The notes beneath the pieces are model-generated. The model saw only the letters and a program-made list of their open reading frames with translations. It did no database searches and had not been told where the DNA came from. DNA of 64,000 bases, from the NCBI GenBank assembly GCA_002708925.1, contig PAPN01000001.1, forward strand, positions 1 through 64,000, written 5' to 3'. Every line of letters starts with the position of its first letter. Within the stretch, counting starts at the first letter, position 1. The position numbers and the translations under genes are program-made. Shown piece by piece: positions 42,663-51,316 of the stretch. This stretch comes from Paracoccaceae bacterium (GTDB lineage Bacteria > Pseudomonadota > Alphaproteobacteria > Rhodobacterales > Rhodobacteraceae).

Positions 42663-43562
42663 ATGTACGACCCCTCCGATCCGCGCGCCGCATTGATCCG
42701 TACCGCCAAACCCTCCGGCCCGTTTTGCGCGCCGCAGGCTGGCGATTTTTCGACCCTGACGCCAGACGAAACCGGCCCGGCGCATAAAACCTGGTACTGG
42801 CGCGCGCAGGCCGTGATTGCCTGCTGTATCGAGCTGGATGGTGAACTGACCATCAACCGCCCCGCCCAACCGGACGAATATGTCGCCCTGACGCTGGACG
42901 ACATCACGCTGGACATCACCGCAGGCGAAACCCGCACCATCCCCGGCAACCACCTGACAATCCTCCCCCCCGGCGCCAGCACGATCATCGCGCGCGGCAC
43001 CGGCACGCTGACCTTGCTGTTTTCGCCCCGCGCCACCGATCTGGCCGCGAAATGCCGCAACACGCCCGAGCATAACCCGCGCATCCCCGCCTTTCAGCCC
43101 TGGCCCGACCCGCCCGAAGGCTTCAAAATCCGCGCCTACGATCTGAACATCGCCGCCGAACCCGGCCGCTTTGGCCGCATCTTCCGCTGCACCACGATGA
43201 TGGTGAACGTGCTGGACCCGCGCATGGGCCCCCGCGACCGCACCAAGGTCTCGCCGCATCATCACGACGATTTCGAGCAAGTCTCGCTGGCCCTGCGCGG
43301 GGCGTTCAGCCATCTGATGCGCTGGCCCTGGACGCCCAATATGGACCACTGGATCAAGGATAAGGCAGTGGAGGTCGGCAGCCCCTCGGCCACCGTGATC
43401 CCGCCTCCCGCGATCCACACCAGCCTGTCCACGGGCCCCGGCGAGAACCAATTGATCGACATTTTCGCGCCGCCCCGGCTGGATTTTTCCCTGAAACCCG
43501 GCTGGGTTCTGAACGCCGCCGATTACCCCCTGCCCGCCCATGCCGGAGGCCAAAATGTTTGA
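42663..43562 (+). CDS. Cupin-fold protein of the aromatic cluster
   Basis: 299 residues with two cupin-like halves. The second has the metal-binding signature SPHHHDDFEQVSLALRGAFSH and a late HTSLSTGPGENQ. It is shorter than a gentisate dioxygenase and lacks its pattern. Start at 42663 is chosen for AAGGATACC upstream; an ATG at 42573 is inside operator G. Function unknown: isomerase, dioxygenase or ligand-binding protein of the pathway are possible. Overlaps the next gene by 8 bases. Confidence 0.6.
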   Translation: MYDPSDPRAALIRTAKPSGPFCAPQAGDFSTLTPDETGPAHKTWYWRAQAVIACCIELDGELTINRPAQPDEYVALTLDDITLDITAGETRTIPGNHLTILPPGASTIIARGTGTLTLLFSPRATDLAAKCRNTPEHNPRIPAFQPWPDPPEGFKIRAYDLNIAAEPGRFGRIFRCTTMMVNVLDPRMGPRDRTKVSPHHHDDFEQVSLALRGAFSHLMRWPWTPNMDHWIKDKAVEVGSPSATVIPPPAIHTSLSTGPGENQLIDIFAPPRLDFSLKPGWVLNAADYPLPAHAGGQNV

Positions 43563-44028
43563 CGCCGATCGCCTGCACCTGACCCGCATTCTGGAAACCC
43601 AACTGCACGATTACTGGTACGACGTAGATTTCAACTGGGGCCGCACCGCGCATCTGTATTACACCCAGGACGGCGTGTTCGAGGCGTCCTCGGGCAGCCT
43701 CTACGAGGGGCGCGAGGTTATCAAATCCTTCTACCAATACCGGCTGGATCGGGGGGCGCGCACGGCCGTTCACTCGGTCAGCAACTTTCGGGCCTTCCGC
43801 ACCGGGGCGACCACCGCCACCAGCACCTGGTATATGCAGCTTTTCGCCTGCGACGGCACCCCGCCCCACGAAAGCGCCCCGCCCATTCTGCTGTCCGCGA
43901 TGGAGGATAAGCACCTCCAGCAGCCCGATGGCACCTGGCTGTGCCAACACCGCCTTTTCAAGACCCTGTTCAAGGGCGGCGTCCCCACCACCCGCCTGCC
44001 CGGCGTGCCAATGAAAGGCCCCGAATGA
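43555..44028 (+). CDS. SnoaL/NTF2-like protein
   Basis: 157 residues of the cone-shaped alpha+beta fold: LYYTQDGVFEASSGSLYEGREVIKSFYQYR is typical of SnoaL-like small enzymes. Start at 43555 follows GGAGGCC. Such proteins are dehydratases, isomerases or small dioxygenase subunits; no catalytic pair can be fixed by eye. Overlaps the aldolase gene by 4 bases, so the four plus-strand genes form one operon. Confidence 0.6.
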   Translation: MFDADRLHLTRILETQLHDYWYDVDFNWGRTAHLYYTQDGVFEASSGSLYEGREVIKSFYQYRLDRGARTAVHSVSNFRAFRTGATTATSTWYMQLFACDGTPPHESAPPILLSAMEDKHLQQPDGTWLCQHRLFKTLFKGGVPTTRLPGVPMKGPE

Positions 44029-44789
44029 CCCGCACATTTACCACCCGCTTCACCGCCCGCCGCGGCCTGCTGGGCAGTTTCCTGAAAACCCCCGCGGCGC
44101 AACCCGTTGAAATCCTGTCGAAAACCGGCCTAGATTTCATCGTCATCGACGAAGAGCACGCCCCCTTCAACCCCGAAACCGTGGATCACATGATCCTGAC
44201 CGCCCGCGCCACCGGCATCGCGCCCTTAGTGCGCGTGCCCAACACCGACGCCATCCTGCGCGTTCTGGATTGCGGGGCCGAGGGGGTGCTGGTGCCGCAT
44301 GTGTCCACCCCCGAGAAGGCCGCGCAGATGGTCGATGCCTGTTTCTACCAGATCGGGCGGCGGGGCTTTTCGCCCTCGGGCCGTGCGGGGGCGTATGGCG
44401 GCGTGAAGCGCTGGGACCACATGCGCGATCAGGACGCCACTATCGCCGCCATCGCCATGATCGAGGACGCCGAGGCGCTGGATCATCTGGACGCGATCTG
44501 CGCCACGCCGGGCCTGACCGGCCTGTTCATCGGGCGCGGCGATCTGACCGCCGCGCTGAAGGCCGATGCCCCCACAGATGCCATCGTCACCGATGCCGTG
44601 TCCGCCATCCTGTCCGCCGCCAAACGCGCGGGCAAACCCGTGATGATGATGGTCGAAAGCCCCGCCCTGGCGCAGGGTTTTGCCGATCAGGGGGCCACGG
44701 CCTTTATCACCGGCTCGGACCAATCCTATCTGAAACGCGCAGCCGCCCAGGCCGCTGCCGACTACGCCGCCTTCCGTCACGGAGACTGA
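44025..44789 (+). CDS. HpcH/HpaI-family pyruvate aldolase
   Basis: 254 residues, class II pyruvate aldolase of the HpcH/HpaI fold. Metal-site and catalytic segments: FIVIDEEHAPFNPE, VPHVSTPEKAAQMVDACFY, FIGRGDLTAAL and a C-terminal GSDQSYLK. It splits a 4-hydroxy-2-oxo acid into pyruvate and an aldehyde. In meta-cleavage pathways it acts after a hydratase; no hydratase of the usual HpaH type is visible in the window. It precedes the homoprotocatechuate-dioxygenase-like gene by one base. Confidence 0.82.
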   Translation: MTRTFTTRFTARRGLLGSFLKTPAAQPVEILSKTGLDFIVIDEEHAPFNPETVDHMILTARATGIAPLVRVPNTDAILRVLDCGAEGVLVPHVSTPEKAAQMVDACFYQIGRRGFSPSGRAGAYGGVKRWDHMRDQDATIAAIAMIEDAEALDHLDAICATPGLTGLFIGRGDLTAALKADAPTDAIVTDAVSAILSAAKRAGKPVMMMVESPALAQGFADQGATAFITGSDQSYLKRAAAQAAADYAAFRHGD

Positions 44790-44790
44790 C

Positions 44791-45810
44791 ATGCCCCTGC
44801 CCACAGCGAACCCAAACCCGCCCTTCAACATCACCCGCGCCAGCCATGTCGTGCTGACCAGCGCCGATCTGGACGCCACCCGCGCCTTCTATGAACAGGC
44901 GCTGGGGTTCGACGTGACCGACCAGACCAGCGACCGGCTCTATCTGCGCGGGATCGAGGAGCGCGGCCACCACTCGATGGTGTTCCACAAACAGGACGGC
45001 CCGCGCCAGTGCCTGCGCATGGGCTACCGGATGTATACCGATGATGACATCCGCGCCGCGCACGATCATTTCCTGGCCGAAGGGCGCGACGCCAAGCTGG
45101 TCCAGATCGAGCATCAGGGCCTGACCCTGCATGTCACCGATCCCGTCGGCGTGCCTCTGGAATTTGTCGCCACGATGGAGCAACGCCCCCGCGCCCTGCA
45201 ACAGTTCCACCGCCATCGCGGCGGCAAGCCCATGCATTTCGACCATACGCAGATCTACTCGCATGACGTGCCCGCCGCCATGCACTGGTACATGGGTCTG
45301 GGATTCCGCCTGACGGAAATCATCGGCCCCGAGGGCGTTTCCGAGCCCCCCGCCGTCTGGCTGCAACGCAAGGGTGGCACGCAGGACGTGGTTTATAACA
45401 CCGCGCCGGGTCCGCAGTTACACCATTGCGGCTATCACGCGCCGGGGATCGCGGACCTGATCCACGCCGCCGATACCGCCGCCGCTTTGGGATTTGCCAA
45501 ATCCGTGGAACGCGGGCCGGGGCGACATGGGATTTCCAACGCGCTGTTCATGTATTTCCGCGACCCCGACGGCCACCGGGTGGAACTGTTCACCGACCAT
45601 TATATGGCCATCGACAGCGATTTTCAGGTCATCCGCTGGGATCCCAAAGACCCCGCCAAAGCGCAGACCTGGGGCCTGCCCGGCACCCGCCGCTATTATA
45701 CCGAGGCCGCGCCCTTCGCCGGATCGGACATCCGGAAACCCGCTGGCGCAGGCGCGATCCTGACGCTGGAGGACCACCTGACCGAAGACGCCAAACGCCC
45801 CTATACCTGA
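44791..45810 (+). CDS. Homoprotocatechuate 2,3-dioxygenase-like extradiol enzyme
   Basis: 339 residues, type I extradiol family near HPCD: ERGPGRHGISNALFMYF and PDGHRVELFTDHY match its active-site end. Iron ligands: His152 (FDHTQ), His212 (LHHCGY) and Glu265 (RVEL). The residue aligned with the acid-base His200 of Brevibacterium HPCD is Gln198 (RKGGTQDV), and the aligned Arg293, said to hold the substrate carboxylate, is Ala291. The enzyme is thus probably a variant with another substrate or altered kinetics. Alignments are mine by eye. Last gene of the cupin operon. Confidence 0.8.
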   Translation: MPLPTANPNPPFNITRASHVVLTSADLDATRAFYEQALGFDVTDQTSDRLYLRGIEERGHHSMVFHKQDGPRQCLRMGYRMYTDDDIRAAHDHFLAEGRDAKLVQIEHQGLTLHVTDPVGVPLEFVATMEQRPRALQQFHRHRGGKPMHFDHTQIYSHDVPAAMHWYMGLGFRLTEIIGPEGVSEPPAVWLQRKGGTQDVVYNTAPGPQLHHCGYHAPGIADLIHAADTAAALGFAKSVERGPGRHGISNALFMYFRDPDGHRVELFTDHYMAIDSDFQVIRWDPKDPAKAQTWGLPGTRRYYTEAAPFAGSDIRKPAGAGAILTLEDHLTEDAKRPYT

Positions 45811-45858
45811 CCTGCGGACAAATACCCGCAACCGCCCTTAGACAGGCCGCGAGGCCGG

Positions 45859-46230
45859 TCAAACGATCGGCGCACTGATGTCCACAGCGGTGCCGGCCGG
45901 GTCTCGTAGCATCAGGCGCCGCTGACCATAGGACAAATCGGTTGGCCCTTCGATAATTTCAGCCTGCATAGCAATTGCCTGTCTTTGCACGTTCTCGACG
46001 GACGCCACCACAAAGGTCAGGATAACACCGGATGGGGCGGCTGCCACGCCCTTGGGGATTGTGTCGTGGTTTCGGTCCAGAATACCAAGCTCGAAACCCG
46101 GCATTTCCTCATGAGCCAAAATGACAAACCAGCCAAAATCCCCGGTCCGGCTCATGCCCAGTAGCTGTTCGTAGAATTGTGCTGTCGCGGTGACATCGCT
46201 GGTCAGTATATTTGAAAAAGCGCGCTTCAC
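45859..46230 (-). CDS. VOC/glyoxalase-fold protein, TetR-linked
   Basis: 123 residues of the single-domain vicinal oxygen chelate fold: FSNILTSDVTATAQFYEQLLGM and RRLMLRDPAGTAVDI. Divergent from a TetR gene with two operators in the gap, so its expression is likely induced by a small ligand. Substrate unknown; fosfomycin- or bleomycin-type binding, or a reactive aromatic, are possibilities. Confidence 0.68.
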   Translation of the reverse strand: MKRAFSNILTSDVTATAQFYEQLLGMSRTGDFGWFVILAHEEMPGFELGILDRNHDTIPKGVAAAPSGVILTFVVASVENVQRQAIAMQAEIIEGPTDLSYGQRRLMLRDPAGTAVDISAPIV

Positions 46231-46250
46231 GGTTCAGTTCCTCCAACGAC

Positions 46251-46264
46251 ATACACAGGTGTAT
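46251..46264. promoter_or_regulatory. TetR operator 1
   Basis: ATACACAGGTGTAT, 6-bp arms around two central bases, in the gap between the VOC gene and the TetR gene. It sits 20 bases before the VOC start, so it would block that promoter. Confidence 0.6.
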
Positions 46265-46275
46265 CTTGCCTACAG

Positions 46276-46291
46276 CATACATTAGTGTATG
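46276..46291. promoter_or_regulatory. TetR operator 2
   Basis: CATACATTAGTGTATG, 6-bp arms around TTAG, 8 bases before the TetR start. The two sites share the ATACA/TGTAT half-sites and start 26 bases apart, as in paired TetR operators. Confidence 0.6.
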
Positions 46292-46299
46292 TCTAGGCC

Positions 46300-46842
46300 A
46301 TGACTGATCGCGCACTGACCGCCGAAGACTGGCTGAACCTGGCTTTGCAAGAGCTGAAAGAACACGGTTACACCGCTTTAAAAGCCCAGCCTCTGGCCAA
46401 GAAACTGAACGTGACCCGTGGCAGTTTCTATCATCATTTCGAAAGCCTTGAGGCCTTTCATACGGCTGTGATCGCGCATTGGTCCAAAAGCACCAGCGGC
46501 CAAATGGCCCAAGAGGCACAGGACATCGGCGAAGCGCATGAAGCTCTGGACAACTTGCTTCAGAAGACACTTTGCTCGGGCGAGGCCCTGGAACGTGCGA
46601 TCCGGTCCTGGTCCACAGTCACACCTTTCGTGGCCGAAGCCGTGGAACGCGTCGATCAGGAACGGATCGGCATTGCCGAGACGCTTTTGCACAAAGCCGG
46701 CGTGCCCAGGCCGGTTGCAAACGCGCGCGCCAAGGTGCTCTACTGGGCTGCAATCGGGCGCCTGATGCTGCCGTTTCCGCAGAACAATGTGTTGTCATGC
46801 CCCGAAATCTCGGGGCTGGCCGCGCTTATGACAAGGAAATGA
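46300..46842 (+). CDS. TetR-family regulator of the VOC gene
   Basis: 180 residues. The N-terminal helix-turn-helix (LNLALQELKEHGYTALKAQPLAKKLNVTRGSFYHHFESLEAFHTAV by position ~12-57) is clear. Two palindromes in the intergenic gap make it a likely autorepressor and repressor of the divergent VOC protein. It has no strong Shine-Dalgarno site before 46300. The stop faces the beta-lactamase gene. Confidence 0.8.
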   Translation: MTDRALTAEDWLNLALQELKEHGYTALKAQPLAKKLNVTRGSFYHHFESLEAFHTAVIAHWSKSTSGQMAQEAQDIGEAHEALDNLLQKTLCSGEALERAIRSWSTVTPFVAEAVERVDQERIGIAETLLHKAGVPRPVANARAKVLYWAAIGRLMLPFPQNNVLSCPEISGLAALMTRK

Positions 46843-46890
46843 ATTCAGGCGGACACTGACGCAAAAAGAGGCCCTGCACGCCCAAAGTTG

Positions 46891-46917
46891 GCGAACAAGG
46901 CATGGCGCCCTGTTCGC
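46891..46917. terminator. Hairpin between TetR and beta-lactamase genes
   Basis: GCGAACA (46891-46897) pairs with TGTTCGC (46911-46917); inner GGC/GCC extends the stem. It is in the 87-base convergent gap; no T-run, so its role is uncertain. Confidence 0.3.
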
Positions 46918-46929
46918 GTTTCAGCCAGA

Positions 46930-48129
46930 TTATCCCGCCGAAAGGGCAGCATATACGGCGCTTTCGAAGTCGGTATACCCAGGAAAAGAGACGCCATCGG
47001 CAAACGGCAGGATTTGGGTGGCCCAATAGCCTCCGATCCCGTTTTGACGATCAATCCAGTAGTAGCTGTTCGCCAGCCCCGCCCAACCAATCGACCCGGC
47101 CGGCCGGCCCGTCGGCGCGTCTTCTGAGTTAACCATGAAGGTATAGGCCCAATCCTTCTTCAGACCGGGCCAGAATTCGGCATCGTTGGAAAGCGACGGA
47201 ATGACACCGGGAAGCATTGTAACCTTCTGTGGCGGCACCAGAGCCCCTTTGACAGCCCATTCAACGGTTTCCGGCGCAAGCACCCGCCCGTGCGGACCGG
47301 CCCCATCGTTCAGCCACATCCGAATGAATTTCATATACTCCGGCACCGTCGCATACAGACCATGGCCCCCCATATCAATTTCAGGGTTATCGGGCAGCGC
47401 GAAATCATCCATCGGGGTCAGGCTGCCATCTGCACCACGCGCGTGAATGGTGGCGGTGCGCGTCTTCATCTCTGGCGTTCGGGTAAAGGCGATGTCCTCC
47501 ATGCCCAGAGGGTCAAAAACGCGGTCCCGCATGACCTCGCCCAGCCTTTTGCCACGAATGCCTTCGACCACCTGCCCGACCCAATCTATATTGGTGCCGT
47601 ATTCCCATTTTTCACCCGGATCGAACAGCAGCGGCGTCTCGATGGACGCGCGCGACGCACTGACAACCGAAGGCTGACCATGATCTTCGGCCAGACGTTT
47701 GTAGACCTCATTAAAGAAATCATAACCAAACCCGCCCGTGTGCAGCATAAGCTGACGAGTTGTGACATCGGTCTTGGGCGCGCGCAGACGGGGCGTGCCG
47801 TCGGCCTCGAACCCCTGGATCACCTGAAGCTCTCCGATCGCCGGGGCGTATTCCCTGGCCGGAGCATCAAGATCAAGCAGCCCTTCCTCGACGCATTGCA
47901 GGGCCGTCGTGCCCGCGATGGCTTTGGTGGTCGAGAAAATGGCAAAGACCGTATCCTCGGTCATGGGGTGCCCCCCGATCCGGCGCGCGCCCGATGCGCC
48001 GGAATAGATGTCGCCCTCACGATCCGTGACCATGGCAACAACGCCGGGCACGCGCGCAGCGCCCGAGGTCGAACTATCAAGAACCGCGTCGCAGCGCGAT
48101 TTGATGTTGGAAATATCGCTATCTTTCAT
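46930..48129 (-). CDS. Serine beta-lactamase-family hydrolase (class C type / EstB-like)
   Basis: 399 residues without an obvious signal peptide. Active-site SxxK is FSTTKA; Tyr is in [11 protein letters not shown], the form seen in EstB-type esterases rather than the YAN of true class C enzymes. [19 protein letters not shown] follows. It lacks the secretion signal expected for a penicillin-hydrolysing enzyme, so an intracellular esterase is likely. Neighbouring AraC gene on the same strand may regulate it. Start follows AGGGAGG. Confidence 0.78.
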   Translation of the reverse strand: MKDSDISNIKSRCDAVLDSSTSGAARVPGVVAMVTDREGDIYSGASGARRIGGHPMTEDTVFAIFSTTKAIAGTTALQCVEEGLLDLDAPAREYAPAIGELQVIQGFEADGTPRLRAPKTDVTTRQLMLHTGGFGYDFFNEVYKRLAEDHGQPSVVSASRASIETPLLFDPGEKWEYGTNIDWVGQVVEGIRGKRLGEVMRDRVFDPLGMEDIAFTRTPEMKTRTATIHARGADGSLTPMDDFALPDNPEIDMGGHGLYATVPEYMKFIRMWLNDGAGPHGRVLAPETVEWAVKGALVPPQKVTMLPGVIPSLSNDAEFWPGLKKDWAYTFMVNSEDAPTGRPAGSIGWAGLANSYYWIDRQNGIGGYWATQILPFADGVSFPGYTDFESAVYAALSAG

Positions 48130-48222
48130 TGGTTCCTCCCTTGAAACACAAGGGAATCTATCGACCGTTTGCGCTGGCGACTGTCCCCAACCGGCACAGG
48201 CTGTTCGATTTCGGAAGCAAAA

Positions 48223-49287
48223 TCAGCGCCGCGCCCCGTGCCTGCCGCTGCGGCGCGCGCGCGTTTGCGAGGGCAATTCACCGAAACGCGCACGATAGCG
48301 GCCGGCCAGCGCGCCAAAGTTGGAAAACCCCCAGCCCGCGGCAATCTCGGTCACTGTCAGGTCTGCGGGGGCGGCCACCAAATCGGCGCGCAACCCATCG
48401 AGCCTGCGGGCCGCAAGGAACGCCCGCGGAGACAAACCCCGGAAGCGTTGGAACCCCCCTGACAGCGTGCGCGCAGAAACGCCCACACGCTGCGCCACGT
48501 CACCGATGGTGGGGGCGTCGCGGGCTTCGGCCTCGAAAATCTCCTCGGCGCGGCGGACATAGCCGGGGGCTGCGGCACGAGCCCCATCTTCGAGCTTCAG
48601 ACCAGCACCCGCCGCCCACTGGCGCAACAGTTCCACGCAAAGGATTTCTTCGATGTGACGCGCCAGCGCGGCATCAGCACAGAGCGCCCCCGAACGCGTC
48701 AGTGCTCGGGCTGCATAATCCAGCAGCGCGGGCCAGGCCGTGTTCCCTCCACCGATCTTGACACGGCTTGTCCAAAGCCGGTCATCCGGAACGAAACCAA
48801 GCCAACGCTCGGCGGTCTCTTCCATGACAGCATGTGGAATCGTCAGATTAAGCTGCATGTGATCCGGGGCGGCCTCCAGCCAGTATTCGGCCCGCGAACA
48901 ATCAACGACAAAGCTCTCGCCCTCGCCCGTACTGACAGAGCCGCCATCGGTTTGGTGATCCAAGGCCCCCCTGATGGTATTCAGGACAAGGATGTTGCCG
49001 GCCTCGGGGTCAAACCTGTCAAGATGAATGCCGGTGCCATAGGAAAACCGTGTCATGGTCATCCGCCCTGCCTGTGCCGAGATCAACGTGGCATCAGGAC
49101 GGGACAACCGATCAAGCGGCCGCACACGATAGGGCATGTAGACCGAATTGCAAAACGCCTGCACTTCGTCCCAATCGGTCGAATGCGTGTGGTCGCCGTG
49201 TTCGATTGCATCACCAATGGCGTCACACAAAAGAGCTTGTTCCAGCAAGGCTCCCTCCTCCCTGAGAGAGTGATGTTCAGGGGTCAT
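48223..49287 (-). CDS. AraC-family regulator
   Basis: 354 residues. The C-terminal ~100 residues carry two helix-turn-helix motifs: PTIGDVAQRVGVSARTLSGGFQRFRGLSPRAFLAARRLDG and LTVTEIAAGWGFSNFGALAGRYRARFGELPS. The N-terminal part (~1-230) resembles the AraC-binding-like domain of OpcR/NfxB-type ORUF regulators (GTGIHLDRFDPEAGNILVLNTIRG). Divergent from the M15 peptidase gene; target unproven. Confidence 0.78.
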   Translation of the reverse strand: MTPEHHSLREEGALLEQALLCDAIGDAIEHGDHTHSTDWDEVQAFCNSVYMPYRVRPLDRLSRPDATLISAQAGRMTMTRFSYGTGIHLDRFDPEAGNILVLNTIRGALDHQTDGGSVSTGEGESFVVDCSRAEYWLEAAPDHMQLNLTIPHAVMEETAERWLGFVPDDRLWTSRVKIGGGNTAWPALLDYAARALTRSGALCADAALARHIEEILCVELLRQWAAGAGLKLEDGARAAAPGYVRRAEEIFEAEARDAPTIGDVAQRVGVSARTLSGGFQRFRGLSPRAFLAARRLDGLRADLVAAPADLTVTEIAAGWGFSNFGALAGRYRARFGELPSQTRARRSGRHGARR

Positions 49288-49385
49288 AACATGCTTGCCC
49301 GGCTTTACCTAGCGTTGGGCACACCCGCGCCCAAAGACCACACGGCCGCATATGGCCGGGGATCTGCCGCGGCCTGTTCGCGTTT

Positions 49386-49413
49386 GAACCTTTCCCCCTC
49401 AGGCCGGCACTCA
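49386..49413 (+). promoter_or_regulatory. ECF-type promoter 1, M15 peptidase
   Basis: GAACC at 49386-49390, then ACTCA at 49409-49413, 18 bases between, preceded by TTT and followed by TTT. Same pattern as promoters 2 and 3. The downstream start codon is 60 bases after the second element. Confidence 0.55.
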
Positions 49414-49473
49414 TTGGCAAAGGCCCTCCGGTTGGGGCCGCCAGATCGCTGCCATAATCGGAGTGCGCATCCC

Positions 49474-50343
49474 ATGATCAAATGGATCGGCCTGTTTTTT
49501 GCCCTTGTCGTGCTGTCTGCCCCTCTGATCTGGCAAATTGCCCGCACGGCCGAGCCCGGTGCCACAGCAACCGCAACACCGCCCGCGACGGTGGACGCCA
49601 ATACCGTTGCCGCGCTTGGGGCCGAAATTGAGGCGCTGAAACAGGATGTTCAGGCATTGCGCAGCCGGGTGGACGGGCTCGATTCTCGGACGGCGATCGG
49701 TCTTTCCGCCGCCAGCCAGGCCCGCGCGCCCCGTTCCCAGCCACAGGCCGCCCCGCCCTCTCGTTCCGGCGACACGCCCCAGGCTGACGGTTTGCGCAAC
49801 AGTTTCGATCAGATCGTGCTGATCGGCGACCGCCGCAACGCCAATGAAGGGCTGACTGTCGCCTCGCCCTCTTTTCTGCGCAACACCTTCGGTCTGCCCC
49901 GGCCCGACCTGACCCAGAAATGCCAGCCCATGTCCAATCCGCGCCTGCGCGCCCTGCTCAGCACGGAAGATGTTGGCCCGATCCGCGTCCGGATGCTGAA
50001 GCCCGCGATTGCCTCGCTGCGCAAAGTTTTCGCCGAGGTGCAGGCCTTTGAACCCGAGCTGTATGACAGGCTTGCCTCATCCGGGTCGCTGTGCGTGCGG
50101 CTGATCCGCGGGTCTTCGTCTTTTGCGTCGGCCCATGCCTATGGCCTGGCAGTAGACATCAATATCGGTGGGGCTCTTGATAATTTCGCCGATGGCAAAA
50201 CCCAGCTTGGCCTGATCCTGATGGCCGATTTTTTCCACAGCGAAGGATGGATCTGGGGGGCCGGGTTCGGCCGCGAGGATTCCATGCATTTCGAGGTCAG
50301 CCGCGAGAAAATCCAAGAATGGCGGGAACTGGGGCTCCTTTAA
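49474..50343 (+). CDS. M15-type peptidase, membrane-anchored or exported
   Basis: 289 residues. One N-terminal hydrophobic segment (WIGLFFALVVLSAPLIWQIA) anchors it; a short coiled-coil-like stretch (LGAEIEALKQDVQALRSRVDGLDSR) follows. The catalytic half has SAHAYGLAVDI (His and Asp ligands) and GREDSMHFEV (His ligand), as in VanY/M15_4 DD- or LD-peptidases. It should cut peptidoglycan side chains in the periplasm. Start at 49474 follows GGAG. The ECF-type element upstream ties it to the sigma factor 2 kb downstream. Confidence 0.75.
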   Translation: MIKWIGLFFALVVLSAPLIWQIARTAEPGATATATPPATVDANTVAALGAEIEALKQDVQALRSRVDGLDSRTAIGLSAASQARAPRSQPQAAPPSRSGDTPQADGLRNSFDQIVLIGDRRNANEGLTVASPSFLRNTFGLPRPDLTQKCQPMSNPRLRALLSTEDVGPIRVRMLKPAIASLRKVFAEVQAFEPELYDRLASSGSLCVRLIRGSSSFASAHAYGLAVDINIGGALDNFADGKTQLGLILMADFFHSEGWIWGAGFGREDSMHFEVSREKIQEWRELGLL

Positions 50344-50352
50344 TCGGAGCGT

Positions 50353-50380
50353 GAACCTTTTTGCCGGCTGGCCGCACTTA
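50353..50380 (+). promoter_or_regulatory. ECF-type promoter 2, lysine-rich gene
   Basis: GTGAACCT at 50351-50358, then ACTTA at 50376-50380, 18 bases between GAACC and ACT. 35 bases before the start codon. Confidence 0.6.
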
Positions 50381-50414
50381 CCCATCAAACGGATCTGCAA
50401 ACAGGAGACGACCA

Positions 50415-51266
50415 ATGGCCAATTTCAACGGCAGTTACCAAGTCGAATGGGAAGACCGCGTAAAATACTTCAACAAAGAAGCCAAGCTTACCCAGACCCC
50501 CGTTATCAAGACGGTTTGGGCTCCTAAGGTCTATAACCCCTTCTACAAGAAGAAAAAGATCGAGGATACCAAGCTGCAAAAGGTCTTTGGCCATTTGGAC
50601 AAGACCTATACCAACATGTTCCGCGTCCCGCCCAAGGAATTCAAACTTGCCGCCCAGGAGTTCAGAAAAGCCATCGAAGCGGCAATTCGTCAGGGCAATA
50701 AGTCACTGGCAGAGATAAAAAAGCAGTTGGAGGCCAAGAACGAGGTCAAAATGATGACCGCGACCGAAAGAAAGCAGCACGAAAAGAATGTCGCGAACCT
50801 GAGCAAACTCTATCAGCGGGATTTGGAGTCTGTCATCTATACGGCCCAAGCCGCCTTGTTCAGGGAAGTGAAACTGCGCAACGAAAAGGGCGAAAGAGAC
50901 GAACCAGGGCGCGCACGCTTAGCGACTGATGCCAAGGCACGCAAAAAAGCGATTCACTCCACGATCGTCAAGGGCCTGGCCTGGTTGAACAAACTGGACC
51001 GCGATCCCACGGTAGATAACTTCAACGTGGGGTTTGGGAATGTCTGCCGCGATATTACCTCTCAGATCGAACTGTGCCGCGAAGTCTTTACCACGCCGCA
51101 TGACAAAAAGATGTTTGATACCGCCGACAAGCTTCTTGTGCCTTTTGGCGACTACAGAAACCATCTGCGCGACGAGGTGGGGCCCGAGGGGGTCATGGAG
51201 ACCTCGGCCAAAATGCGCAAGGTCATGCTGGCGCTGGAACAATGGGTCAAGTCCGTCAAGTCATGA
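50415..51266 (+). CDS. Unknown lysine-rich helical protein
   Basis: 283 residues, strongly basic at the N-terminus (PFYKKKKIEDTKLQK) and with long helices (LAEIKKQLEAKNE; LSKLYQRDLESVIYTAQAALF). It has no signal peptide and no recognised domain. Its codon use is more AT-rich than its neighbours, which hints at separate origin. Start at 50415 has CAGGAGACG. It carries an ECF-type promoter and a strong terminator, so it is a single transcription unit. Candidate roles: stress protein of the ECF regulon or a T6SS effector/immunity protein; neither is shown. Confidence 0.6.
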   Translation: MANFNGSYQVEWEDRVKYFNKEAKLTQTPVIKTVWAPKVYNPFYKKKKIEDTKLQKVFGHLDKTYTNMFRVPPKEFKLAAQEFRKAIEAAIRQGNKSLAEIKKQLEAKNEVKMMTATERKQHEKNVANLSKLYQRDLESVIYTAQAALFREVKLRNEKGERDEPGRARLATDAKARKKAIHSTIVKGLAWLNKLDRDPTVDNFNVGFGNVCRDITSQIELCREVFTTPHDKKMFDTADKLLVPFGDYRNHLRDEVGPEGVMETSAKMRKVMLALEQWVKSVKS

Positions 51267-51287
51267 TCCACACAACACGGCGCACAG

Positions 51288-51316
51288 ACCCGCGGCAGCC
51301 CCCTGCCGCGGGTTTT
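51288..51316 (+). terminator. Rho-independent terminator after the lysine-rich gene
   Basis: CCCGCGGCAG (51289-51298) and CTGCCGCGGG (51303-51312) form a 10-bp stem with a 4-base loop, followed by TTTT. It isolates the unknown gene from the sigma-factor transcript. Confidence 0.8.

Noticed and set aside
42663-43562. Gentisate 1,2-dioxygenase
   Set aside because: Cupin fold and nearby GST and FAH genes suggest it, but length and motif order do not fit, and extradiol enzymes supply the ring cleavage.
46930-48129. Antibiotic-resistance beta-lactamase
   Set aside because: No signal peptide and an EstB-like Tyr motif, so an intracellular esterase is more likely.
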